Under the pieces are notes generated by a model that worked only from the letters and a program-made list of their open reading frames with translations, was not told the DNA's origin and made no database searches. The position numbers were made by a program, and so were the translations under genes. This document shows, one piece after another, positions 48,241-59,832 of a stretch of DNA of 64,000 nt; the first letter of the stretch is position 1; every line of letters begins with the position of its first letter. This DNA comes from Syncephalastrum monosporum B8922 (Eukaryota > Mucoromycota > Mucoromycetes > Mucorales > Syncephalastraceae). The stretch spans positions 88,269 to 152,268 of the forward strand of contig JNEN01000776.1 of assembly GCA_000697355.1 (NCBI GenBank), read 5' to 3'.

Positions 48241-48869
48241 ATGGTGAGTACCACTGCATGCAACACAACAATGGGATACGGATGACGACGCGGACACGGA
48301 TGGATGCACGGATGACGGATGCAACAGACGTGGATGGATGGAGGAACAGCTGGATGGATACATGAATGGATGGAACCAAAAAAAAAAAAAAAAGCTGAGG
48401 AGGAATTATGGCAACTGGCATGGCGACATTGCAAGAACGAGAGAAACTGATGCCTATTGATACACTTGCAGGGCAAGAAAGACCAAGTTCCCAGCTCGGC
48501 TTCGGGCGGCAAGAAGGCCAAGAAGAAGTGGTCCGCCAAGAAGGTCAAGGACAAGGCCAACAACATGGTCGTTCTCGACAAGCCTACCCACGAACGTCTC
48601 TTCAAGGAGGTGCCCACGTACAAGTTCATCAGCCAGTCGGTCCTGGTCGATCGCATGCGCATGAACGGCTCTTTGGCTCGCGTTGCTATCCGGGAACTCG
48701 AGGCCCAGGGCGTCATCAAGCGTCTGGTGCACACCCGTGGTCAGCTGATCTACAGTAAGTGCTATCATTGCTATGCTATATTGTATCATTACTAATTCTT
48801 CTTCCTCTAGCTCGCGCCACTGGTGACGAGAAGAAGGCTACTGCTGGTGTTGAGTCTGACGACGAGTAA
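48241..48869 (+). CDS. RPS25: Small-subunit ribosomal protein eS25
   Basis: Three coding exons give 114 residues: the ATG alone (48241-48243), 48472-48754, and 48811-48869. The sequence shows GGKKAKKKWSAKKVKDKAN, then HERLFKEVPTYKFISQSVL and VDRMRMNGSLARVAIREL, and ends RATGDEKKATAGVESDDE. This matches eS25, located on the head of the 40S subunit and needed for IRES-driven and some non-canonical initiation. The first intron (228 nt) follows the start codon directly. The C-terminal acidic extension is longer than in yeast. Confidence 0.95.
48280..48393. repeat. GGATG-rich repeats and poly-A in eS25 intron 1
   Basis: Degenerate ggatg/gatgg units recur through about 95 nt, followed by 16 A at 48378-48393. 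No snoRNA boxes could be assigned with confidence. Confidence 0.7.
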
Positions 48870-50250
48870 ACTGTTTACAATAAACAATCTTTCTCTCCTC
48901 CAATTATTGTTCGTCGTATGGGACAGATCAATGTATGATGCTGTCAAATGCACTATTTATTTCCAACATCGCGTGTTTATGTCGCGCTAGCTACGAGCTC
49001 GATATTCATCGGATGCAACCCAGGTGCACGACATGTGTATATATATCTCTCATTTTCTTTTTGTTTGCGTTAAAAAAGTTTTTTTTTTTTTTTGTGCCGG
49101 AGATGGCTAGAAAGGACATGCAAGTCCAAACAGCTTAAGTCTGCGACACAGCCCAACCCGAAGGATGGACCGGTTGTAATCGTGGGAGCGATAGCGCTGC
49201 TCTGCCAACGTGCAAGGATTTCGCAAAAGCCGCGACTCTAAATACAACTCCCTTGAAAGAAAGAAACGCAAGCTCGCAAGCCTCCGAGTCCCTTTTAAAC
49301 TTGCCATTTTTTTGAGCTCAGCGCCGGTGCCGACTCCAGTCCCGCGTGCGACTTGACTCCGCGCTTTCTCTCCTTTCAAAAGGATGCATCACACCAGGGC
49401 GAGCCATCAAATGGTTTACCAAAATCTTGAATGATATGAAAGCGTGCTCTATTTATTCATACCTTATTTCCTTTCTTCTCTTTTCCTACTTTTCGGAAGG
49501 CATCCTGCGTGCATCCTGCAAGCAGGCGCCCGTCCGGAAGGTGCGTCGCGCGCAGGAGGTGTCTCATAAAACAAGGATACTTTCAGTCGGCATACTTTCC
49601 TCCTTCGTTTGCATGTATATGTGGTGGTTCTGGATTGCTTCAGTCGGCCAGGAGTGGGGCCCCTTGCTCATAAGACGCGCCATTTTATCTCAATTTGCCT
49701 ATCGTGATGAAGGTAACGTGCGTCGCAAGAAATCTCTCTCATGGGACAAATAGCAAGCTGTGTGCAAAATGATCGTATTTAAGCATGGCGCGTTGTATTT
49801 GTCAACGATACCAATTCCAATATTCTTATATCAAATTTGGAATTGACACCGGCATTGAAGGAGCAACTGTGCTTGCCGTTCTACTTGAGCAAATCACTGG
49901 TGGCACGTGGGTATGCTACGAGCGAGAAGAAACGGTCAATGTGGTTTATGTTGTATGCAAGGGGCTAAAAGTGATCTGCGCCATTTCCGCCTTTGCACAG
50001 GAAAATTGCCTCAGAAAGACAGAGAGTGTGTGTGTGTGCTCGCCTTCGATAATTTCGGAAAAGCCTGAACAAGAAATATGGATCGACTACATCCTACATT
50101 TGGTGATGATATATTTTCTCTCTCTTTTTTTTTTCCTTCTCATTTTCTTTCCTTCCACCTTTGTCTTTCCTACCATTTTCATTTGCACGACTCTACTTTT
50201 TGGCTTTGGCAATATAAAAAAGCGAGATACTGACCTGCTTCACCAATGCG
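48870..50250. other. Gene-poor region of about 1.4 kb
   Basis: Poly-T (about 49079-49093) and other T-rich runs occur. Frames at 49346-49753 and 49785-50345 have no splice or codon support. The right end is the promoter of the K+ channel. Confidence 0.5.
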
Positions 50251-53200
50251 ATGTTCACAAGAAAACGACAAGCGGATCAGTATACGCGTCCTTCCGATAT
50301 GCATTTGCTCGACACCGAACAAGGAGCGAACCTCTGCGTCGTTGATACGTCTTACGGCACTATGCACTCCAGTGGCGACAAGACGGAGGCCCATGCATCT
50401 GCTTCTTCACTCATCCTCCCTGCCCTGAACACAAGGTGAGGCTCCCGCATCCTCCCCCCGAGAATTCTTCTTACACGATTCGTATGATACAAGGGCGCCT
50501 GAAGTAGCTCAAGCCATACCCAGTGCTCTTTCTTTGGATCATTGGCTTCTGCGAAAACGACCACAAGTTAATCTCAGCACCATTCGTACACAGCACAAGA
50601 CGTGCAGAAAGCAAGCACGGTGAGTCTCGTCTCCATTGACGGGAAGCAGCTAAAATAGTATAATACTCAATGCTGCATGTTCCATAGCAGGGCCGAAAAA
50701 TCCGGAGTCTGCCACATCATCGATGACCTCAAGAATATCTTCAATTACCACGAGTTCATCTCATTATTCAAGTCATGGAGCAAAACAAATGAGATTATCG
50801 TGCTCTTTGTAAGCGTGATACTTTTTGCTTCTATTTTTTTTTTCTCTTTCTAGTGCAGCTTCTCATAGATCTACATGTATCAAGGTTTATCTGGATTTTC
50901 TGGTGGATCTCGTGCTTTGTTTCGCATACCTCGTGGAAATGAAACAAGAACATGGAGTCGGGCTGAGTCCGCCGTGGTTGTTCAAATGGAGATCTTACCA
51001 GCAATGGTGAATTGTTTTTCTATGCCAAGTTACCGCATGCCATGGCTGCTAATACGTTTCTAATAGGCGATTCTGCCAGATGTGCTCTATCTGGAATCTT
51101 GGATCATTCGCAATACGTATGTTTACAGCAGTATGCATCTGGCCCTGCAGCTCATCCATGAATATCTACTATAGGCTTCTTCATCAATCATCACCCTCTC
51201 TCCATCGTCTTTAGCTTCCGTGGCTTCATCGAGCTCACAACGACACTTCCGCTCTTGTTTTCTGTGTTTCTTCCTTATGGCCAGTTTCTATTTGGTATAC
51301 CTTCAGGGACCTAAACCGAGCGATAAAGAAAAGGCTCAATGATCTTTTGCTGTTATAGTGCCCTATTTTCTGCGCAGCTGGGTGCTACTTTTGCGTCTAA
51401 AAAGTGCACTGAAGATCAAGGTGACCTTGCGGATGACGGGTACGACCTATCTATACATGAATGACCTTATAATAACGACGTCATGCATCATGACACAGAC
51501 AAACTTACCGTCAGTGCTCTGAATTACAAGGCTTGCCATCTGGTGTGCACAATGGTAGTCCTCGTATTCAATGGCATGGCGGCGTTTCAGTATACAGAAG
51601 CAACATTTGGAGATTCAAGTCATACCATTTTGGATTCACTGTAAGTAGTACATATATGGCAATGCATGCAGGTTTATTTTGACGAGCGATCTTTACACAT
51701 AAGCTACGTTGTCATGGTGACTTTGTCCACGGTGGGCTATGGAGGTTCGATTATTATCTACTGATGAATAAGAGTGGTATGTGTCCTAATTAGACTTTTA
51801 TCCTATCGGTAGATATCACTCCCTTGACGTCCGCCGGTAGGGTGGTGATGATGCTTCTGATTATCATCACCGTGGCTGTACTACCTGTAATCATCACGGA
51901 CTTTTTAGATACTTTAAACCAACAAAGCGGTATGTCTACATGCATTACGTCGATCATGGGAGCTTATTACAAGTGAAACAGATGATGGAGGACAAGTGGA
52001 TAAGAGCAAAGAGCCATTCATATTGATTGTTGGCACGTTTACAGCTGAGCACGCCAAAGACATACTGGATGGTTTCCTTAACAGCTTGGTAAGCATTAGA
52101 GATTTAATCCGAGCACATTAACGCGTATTGAACGATGATGATGATGCTCCTATGAAAGGAAAATGCCGACAATCGCCTAAGTGTCGTGTTTATGGATATG
52201 AATCCACCGTCGGATGAACTCAGAATGATGGAGAGGAATTCCATGTGGGGCCACCGCATTCATTTCCTTCATGGTCTCGTTTCGGTAATTATTGCCTGAG
52301 CATGTCATCATATGTTTATAATCATGCTGAATTATTTTTCTATTTATTCCAAAAGAACAAGAAAACATTGGAAAGAGCTGTAAGTGGCTTTGGCTGTATG
52401 GTACTAGTGTAGGAAACTAAAGAATTCTATGCAGAACGCGCGATGTGCAAAAGCTATCTTTACCATATCAGGTACGTTTTCGTACTGCTCACAAGTGTGC
52501 AAAACCACATACTGAACATTGCTGCGTATATGTATGTTTTTTTTTTTTTTTTTTCAGACGTCAATGCACCCGATCCTGTAAAAGAGGATGAACGAAACAC
52601 AGTGCGACTTTGGACGCTTCACTGCTATACCGCGCGTTACAATGTACCTATATACACGTACAACCTTTCTCCCAACACAGCCATATACCAAAAAACAGCT
52701 CAGGAGGTCGTCTGCGTGCGCCAATTCAATCAGTATTTGCTCGGTCTCAACTGCCGTTGTCGAGGAGCATCTACACTTTTAACCAACCTTTTGCACTACC
52801 GACAACCCCTGGACGAATATGATCAATCTTGGGAGGCACAGTACGGTAAATAGGCTCTGAGTGTATACCTGCACAGATTGTTTACGTCGCTTTTCTAATT
52901 TCGTATGCATTTAGATGATGGGTCCTGTCATGAAATTTACATGGCCTGCGCGGCCGAATGTCTCGTTGGATTAACTTTTACCAAAGCCGCATGGGTAAGG
53001 CGTGAGAAATACATCTCGAGATGCAATAATCACTTACATCTCATAACTTGCAGATTGTCTATAGAGAGTTCCAAGTGATCCTCTTTGCTATCAAAAATGA
53101 CAATGATATCCTCCTCAGTCCCTGCACAAACGAGTATGTGATTCAGCCCCTGGACACTTGCGCCTATATTGCGCAGACAGCACAAGATGTCCAGGAGATA

Positions 53201-54891
53201 ACCAGTCTCGTAAGTGCTCAAATCGCTGCCCATTGAGTAAAGATAGGCTCATCATGCTGGAAAGGACCCCTCACATGTGTGGCAAACCATACAAGTACAT
53301 TTTGGTCGGCGGGCATCGTCGGCTCTCAGTAGCTCTCTTCATGCCTCACCTCACATGCCACTTGATCCGTTTGATATGCTCAAGTACACCGTATATCCTC
53401 CAGAAGAACGAGCCTTTACATTTTCATCATACGGAGACATGTCTTCCTCCTCCACACCCGTGGCATCGCCCTCCTCCAGCAATTCTTCCTCCATATCAGC
53501 CAAGTTGAAAGATAGAGCCCAGCAGAGCAAAAAGAAACAACAAGAGTATGGTATCTCACGGCTTCCATCGTTCAGCCACGCCTTCTTCAATAGTCGCCGG
53601 ACGGGAGAAGCGTCGGATAATGAGGACTACAGCAGCAGTGCCAGCGAAAATGACGACAGTGACGATGAAGGAGAGCAGAGTTATTACGCTGCATCTGTGG
53701 ACAGCCATGGCGGCTATAATTCGCCCTATTGCTATCTTTTGCAGAATCCCTGTGCCCTCTCCGATATGCTCATACGATCCGCACGCGGCATGCGCGGACA
53801 CATTGTCGTATGCCTTCACAACGAATTCATACCTGTTTTTCGCTTCATTTACAGCTTGAGGTAAGTAATATAGCTGTGCTTGTGATTCACAACCATAATA
53901 TGCTAACGCGTTGCAACCAGGCTGCCCTACTTGAAATCGGACGAGCTTCAAGACATTGTGCTATTATGCACTAAGCTACCAGCGGAGAAGGAGCTCACGA
54001 TGATCAGGATTTTCCCAAAGGTCCATCTTATGCAAGGCAACTGTCGAGATCCAGACGACTTATTGCGAGCCGGTGTAAAACGAGCAAAGCAAGTCGTCGT
54101 CATGAGGTATGAAATTAGTCTGGCTGGTTAGTGTCTTAAAACTCATTGGTATCGTTTAGTGAAAAGGATACCGGGAATGAGCCCGACAATAACTCTGACA
54201 GCGCTGCAATGTAAGAAGATTAAACTCAGCATATTCTGCGTGATAACAACAAATGTAGTATGACAAGTCATCTGGTGGATGTCTTACTACAAGACCGCTC
54301 AGAGGGTTCTTACACCATTGTCAACCTGGGTATGTAAAGCGCACATTTTGTTTTCATAGGGAAATAATTATAACACACATGTCTCATGTAGTGGAGAGAT
54401 CGAATATCAAGTTTATGCATCTCTTGCAGGGGAAAGAGGTGGACGAAGAAGTGGACGTCTTTTACACACCTGCCTTTGCAGCCGGTGACGTAGTGGCAGA
54501 AAGCCTAATAAGCAATGTGTTGTTGAGCCATACCTATCATAAGCCAGATGTGGTGAGGATAATCAAGGCCCTTACAGGAATGCCCAGTACCGTTGGAAAA
54601 TGGCGCCCCTTTGATACGCATAGTGATAATCATGCAGAAGAGGAGAGCCGCCAAGGTTTGAGTCCAGTTCGACTCAGCAGTCTGTCGGTGCCTTTGGACT
54701 TTATTGGCCAAACGTTTGGCGATCTCTTTCAATTTCTCCTTCTCAATCGTGCCACTCTGGCTCTCGGCTTGCTGCGCGCCCCTGACCCGCAAGACTTTGG
54801 TAATCAAATCCCTTTTGTATACTGTAATCCCGTTGCTTCCCTTGTTCTCAAAGAGTCGGACTCAGTTTACATCTTGGATCGATTGCCGTAA
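50251..54891 (+). CDS. Slo/BK-type Ca2+-activated K+ channel alpha subunit
   Basis: About 22 small exons can be followed, giving roughly 1,100 residues. After a polar N-terminus come the voltage-sensor helices, for example VYLDFLVDLVLCFAYLVEM, SFRGFIELTTTLPLLFSV and an Arg-bearing S4, FLRSWVLLLRLKSALKIK. The pore then has the filter STVGYGD, whose Gly-Asp junction is split by an intron (51745-51812). The long cytosolic part holds two RCK domains: PFILIVGTFTAEHAKDIL begins RCK1, and RGHIVVCLHNEF plus VHLMQGNCRDPDDLLRAG mark RCK2. Such channels open on voltage and cytosolic Ca2+. The join near 50815-50885 is uncertain: the donor after IIVLF needs an acceptor at about 50884, and several acceptors here are AAG. 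The end LDRLP-stop fits the RCK2 C-terminus. Confidence 0.88.
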
Positions 54892-56822
54892 GAGTTAGAT
54901 AAAATAATAGAGTATCATCCAGTACACAGCTTATTCCATTATCTGCATGCCTGGTCTATAGATTTCCGTCCCGAAATCAGTTCTCGTGAACCACACTCCA
55001 ATCTTTATCTCCACATGTCTAAGAGGCCGGAGCCGGGGTCGTCGATACGCACTCACGACTCGTTGGCCACTGTATCACCAAAGGCTGAATGCATTTTTTG
55101 AATTACAACTCCAAAACAACATTCAGCAGTTTCTTACCGGTGGGAGCGGCGCAGACATTTAGCGCTTGGCACATGCTTATGGAAGGGGATCATTGTTAGT
55201 GGTGGTTCCGGCCATCGAACGCCTACGCTAGTGGGACGCAAATGGGAAGAAGGACGAGAAGAGAGCAAGCGGATGGAAGGAAGAACAGAGGAGGAGCGAG
55301 AAAGGAGTGGATGCTCGTTTTCGGCTCCATTAAACTTGGTCCGCAGCGATGCGTTAATAAATGGGTAATTATGCTTAGATGGACGATATCCATATCTCCT
55401 CAGTATTGACCGCGTATCTCTTGATCGCTGCTGTAACGACAGGATTCAGGCCATGTACGGCAGGGGCAGACTGATTCAAGTCGTCATCTCGGTAAGGTAA
55501 TATTTCTTGCCAGAGCAGATGCTTGTCTTTAGCGACTATGCTCCCTGGAAAATACTCTTATTCAGGTATCCACGTGATCGACACCGAAATGTAATCATTG
55601 CCCTCGTCCTTCGCGGGGATAGCAACGCTCGAGTGCTTGAGATCGACGTCTTCGTTGCTCTTGTGCGAGTGAAATTGGCGCGGAGATCCTGTCGTTGACA
55701 AGGACAGGACAAGACGGAGATCAAGGACTTGAGATTTGTACGAAGATCCTTAAGTGTACTTGACAAAGAGACAAGACAAGAGACAGAGACAAGGGAGACC
55801 CAGGAACTGGATGATTGACTAGAATTTGATGGCAAGATAATCTGAGATTTGTTTAATACAAAATAATAGACTATTTATACGGATGATGAGCGATATAGGG
55901 TAGACGAGAGAGGTGCTTGCTGTGATATTGAAAGGAAGTAGCAAGCAAAAACAACAGCAATGCAAACATAATAGAAATGCGTGCCCAGAGCAAGTTGTTC
56001 TCCTGCTCGATCTGAGACTTGTTGTGGCCTCATGGTTAGTAGTTGAACTTACATAGACACTGTTACTTTCAGTATATAGACAGTGGTATGTGAGGAATCT
56101 GCGACCTGCATCCCGAATGTGACTGAGCCCATCCACCTTCCGCTCTGCGTCACTCGTTCCTGCATCGCAAAACTAGACGAACCATCACAATGGTCTGACT
56201 GTTTGGCAGTACCTGCAGTATAAACGGATCCTCTATATAAAATCTCTTTGCTCTGTAACAGACTACAAATTTTGCTTAGGAGAGTAAGCGAAACAGCGCG
56301 TGAAAAAAATAGTTAAAGGCTTTGCTTCTCTTACTGACGTTCTCCACTCATGCTTTCTTAATGGAAATTACGCGCACATATTCTGTCTCTGTCTATGCAC
56401 CAAGGGTGGCGCTGATCGGGTGTCAAGATGTCTTGTCTTTTCGCCTTCTATTTTGTCAGTGTCAAGGATCACCATATCAGGACTGTTATAACTAAGTTAG
56501 CGACTTGAGGGGTGCTCTTTTTTTTTTATTACATACAGTATATGGACACACGCGTATGTCATATCTACGTACATCTAGGAGAGAGAGCAAGGAAGTGGTA
56601 AAAAGGATATCCTCCTGAAGGCAGTAGCGCTTATAGCTAGATCATTTCTACCTTTCTATACTATCTTTTGTTAATTTTTTATGAAACGCCCATCACTTGT
56701 ACATGCTGTTCCCCTTAGTATTCTCCTATTTGTCTGAATTTTATGTCTTTCTGCAGACATTTTAAACCACTCCAGCACTACTCTTTTACTGCTTTATTAC
56801 TTCTGTGACTCAATTTTGAAAC
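54892..56822. other. Gene-poor region of about 1.9 kb
   Basis: No supported gene. An acaagacaag-rich stretch (about 55700-55800) and an A/T-rich segment after it may be remnants of an old insert. The right end is the promoter of the small secreted protein. Confidence 0.5.
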
Positions 56823-57194
56823 ATGCACTTTTCTGTTTTGACCGCTATTGTCTTTTGCCTTTCCGCCCTTCATCAAGCAGGGATTGTGCATAGCTCACCT
56901 GTCCCAGTGGATGGTGCTGCGGCCAGATCTGCGCCAAAAGACGTGACTACAGATGAAACTGGTCAGCAAACTGTACCGAAACGTAAGCTTTATACGGGAG
57001 AATGACGGAGGAAGGTGTTTAATGTATGCAACATAGCAGAAGGCAATCAAGCAGCCTCTTGTGGCCTCATGGATGCAGCTGGGGTACGTATATGCTTTGA
57101 TAATTAGACTTTCGGTAAACTCTTACCATGCGCCGAAATGTGTATTATATAGGTTGGCATGGCTTGCTCCTTCATGAATGTGGCTGCACCGTAG
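56823..57194 (+). CDS. Small secreted protein, unknown
   Basis: Three exons (56823-56982, 57037-57083, 57153-57194) give 82 residues. Residues 1-24 are a signal peptide (VLTAIVFCLSALHQAGIVHS). A Thr/Asp-rich pro-like segment follows, and the C-terminus contains CGLMDAAG, then VGMACSFMNVAAP. The two Cys of the mature part could form one disulphide. The introns are 54 and 69 nt and all phases close. I recognise no family. It has the size and layout of fungal small secreted peptides, but no function can be assigned. Confidence 0.6.
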
Positions 57195-57586
57195 AAGTCA
57201 ATCAAATGGTATGTCTATCACCGAGAGTGTTGCACTCAGTAGATAACTCTAAATTGTACATGTAGCTTGGCCACAAAAAGCGCTAGGGTGGAATTCTATG
57301 TTATAAAGTAGACATTCTTCTATGAGCAACGGCGGAGAAATATTGAAATCACTAGTAGATAAAAAAATGTCATGGTTGTCGTATAAACATTACTACGAGG
57401 ACTAGACACGCTCAGACATGTTATATTCACTTGAGAAAATGAGGATTTATAAATGCGTATGCGTATAAAGTAGGTACTCTAATGTATCTTTAGTATATAT
57501 GCTAAGTGCGCGATTTTGCGAAATAAAAAAACATGCGTGCTGTATGCATTCTATGTGAAGGGAATCGGCGATGATGAATAGAAAAG
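57195..57586. other. Intergenic between convergent genes
   Basis: The sequence is A/T-rich with no gene. Possible further 3' exons of the secreted protein (a gtatgt donor at about 57210) cannot be excluded. Confidence 0.5.
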
Positions 57587-59172
57587 TTACTCCTCACTGA
57601 GAGAGTTGTCGTCGAGCAGGGCAATTGCAGCACCCAAGCACCAGCCGGTCTCCACAGCGTCGATCTTCTTTGCCATGCGTATCTCGCGCTCGTCCGGGAT
57701 CTCGTATCCGTGTGACAAGAGCCCATAAATGAAGGAAAGATCGAGACACCATTCAGGCCGATCGAGCATTTCTTCACGCAGAGCGTCGTCCGGTACGCTC
57801 TCGAGATACTCGCCTGAGCAAACTTTTTCCGTCAGGGCTCGGAGCTGGGGAAGCTTAAACTGGGCAGGCAGACCGAGCGGGTGGGTCCGGTCATAAAAGT
57901 AGGAAAATATGTAGATTGGGCCTTCGCGGAACGCTTCCGCAATGGGCGGCTGGTGAATGCCATCAAAAGAACACGGTGGAGCCATGCAAACCTCGTTCTT
58001 ATTGAGGATATCAACCACAATCTCGGTACATGCGTCGTGGCTGCCTTGCCCTTGGAAGACAACGGTCGGCGTGGCTGGCTTTTTGTTGGGGTACGGCCAT
58101 TGTAGGTCGCGCGGCAAGCAGGGGTGATCGAGTAACTCGCCTTTTTTGCTTGTTTCGGCCAGCTCAATGATCCGGCGATGCATCCGTTTCCGAGCTTCCA
58201 TTAGACCATAGCCGAGATAGGAATGCTGATACAAGGTGTAATTCTTGTTGTCATAGGTCATTAGATACTTGTGGTCGCCGTGTGGCACCATAAGGTTCGG
58301 CTGCTCAGGTTCAAAGACGATTTGCGTGGATCCGCCGCCAAGGTCGAATACAGCGGCTGTCTGTCTTTTCTGGTCTGCTTTGTTGTTCGGTTTCAAGTTA
58401 CCAAGAAGGAAGTTCACGGTGATCCACGCATAGACACCTTCTCAGATGAATGGATTTAGTAAGCGCCGGGTGTCTGCATAAAGGTGTGATGTGCTTCCTA
58501 CCTTCATCCCGACCATCCATGATACTCACACCGGCCTGACCCCCCACGATGCGGAAAGGGTATTTCTTCTTGAGTCGCCGGTACACACTGTCCAGGATAC
58601 GCTCGCCTTGACTCTCGCCAAGCAAACGCAGTCCTGCTGTCGCTTTGACAGCAATGGGTGTTTGTTTGTGGAGCTTCCTCGGGATGGTGCGCAACGACTG
58701 TCTCAGCAGCGGCTCCAGCGAGTCAGCCGCTTTCTCTGGCTCCTCGCCGTACGCCGATAAGCCTGGGATGGTCTGCACAAAGAGCGCCTCGTCGAGAAGC
58801 ACCACTGGATCGTGCCGCTTGCACTGCTGGAACTGGTAGACGTGCAGCCGCGATCCGGCCGAACCGGCATCAATCATGACGGCGTACTTGAGACAGGACG
58901 ATTGGCCTACGGAAGGGGCATGAGCCATCGTATATTTGTAACCTGCTCTCTTTTTCCCTACCCGTCGGTATGGCTTCCAGCAAGCTCAAGAGCCGGCTTT
59001 CGGGAATCCAGTAAACTGCGCATGCGAGAAGGATTCCGACAAGTGCAAAGAAAATGCGTGCACGTGCGTTGCCTCGGGACGACTGCTGTTTCACGGCATC
59101 ACGGAACAAAGCATAGGGAGAAGACACTGTCCGAGGGCGTTTCCGTTTCGCAACGTTGTCTGGTATGCTCAT
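57587..59172 (-). CDS. GDA1: Golgi guanosine-diphosphatase / apyrase (GDA1-CD39 family)
   Basis: Three exons (59172-58962, 58906-58502, 58437-57587) give 488 residues. A basic N-terminus is followed by one signal-anchor helix (about residues 39-58), as in type II Golgi enzymes. The apyrase conserved regions are visible in order: ACR1 IDAGSAGSR, ACR2 KATAGLRLL, ACR3 ending GRDEGVYAWITVN across the intron, ACR4 FDLGGGSTQIVFEP, and a C-terminal ETGWCLGAAI (ACR5). Gda1 turns GDP into GMP in the Golgi lumen to drive GDP-mannose import for glycosylation. A broader NDPase or UDPase role is also possible. Confidence 0.94.
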
Positions 59173-59832
59173 TTCTGTCGAGAATAGAAAAGAAAAGTGG
59201 GTCTGCAAACCCCAGTGATTCTATCATAGCCGCTTGGTTATCGTTGCACGTACATAGGTCACACAAAATCAAGCTTATTCCCCCCCCCCATTCAATCTGG
59301 GTGTTCATCAAGCAGATTACTGTACATCGTGCAACTATCCCCTTCCTTTCCTTACCAGCTTGATCCTAGTTCCAAGGAGACTTCTATGAGCTGACCATGC
59401 CAGGGAAGGGGGGGGTGCTTTCACCTTCCAATGACTCCTACTGCCACTCATCAGAACAAATACATAGTGCCTCGTAAGCCTATTTTTCATTGTGGGCGCC
59501 GTCCCCAGTCGACCGCGTGCGTAGTTTATATCGAAGACATACATGCGCTCTCCATGTTCGACTGGCAGCCGTATTCATCCAGCTGCCATTCATCCATTAC
59601 ATTTGAAGAACAAAGCAGAATATCCTTTACACGCATGAAATTTGATGGGACCGTCTTCCGCAGATTTCGCATATTTCTGCGCAGATGCTCCTCCATTTAG
59701 GAGATTTTTTTCCTTCTTCCTTCCGTAGGTTGTTCTCCTGAATATGGTCAGTCTCATCCATATAAATACACTTGCTCGTCTTAACCAGGACGATGCATTT
59801 TTGTCACGAGCAGTCTCGTGTGGGCCTATATG
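59173..59832. other. Divergent promoter region
   Basis: This stretch lies between GDA1 (minus) and the first CotH gene (plus). The last about 130 bases resemble the region upstream of the second CotH gene, so the promoter was duplicated with the gene. Confidence 0.6.
59761..59768 (+). promoter_or_regulatory. TATA box of CotH copy 1
   Basis: TATAAATA lies 72 nt upstream of the ATG. The same box is found at almost the same distance upstream of copy 2, within similar flanks (gtcagtctcat before it). Confidence 0.7.

Noticed and set aside
49346..50345. Two plus-strand frames (135 and 186 codons)
   Set aside because: T-rich translation with many Phe/Leu, no splice structure or domain. The second overlaps the start of the K+ channel in another frame.
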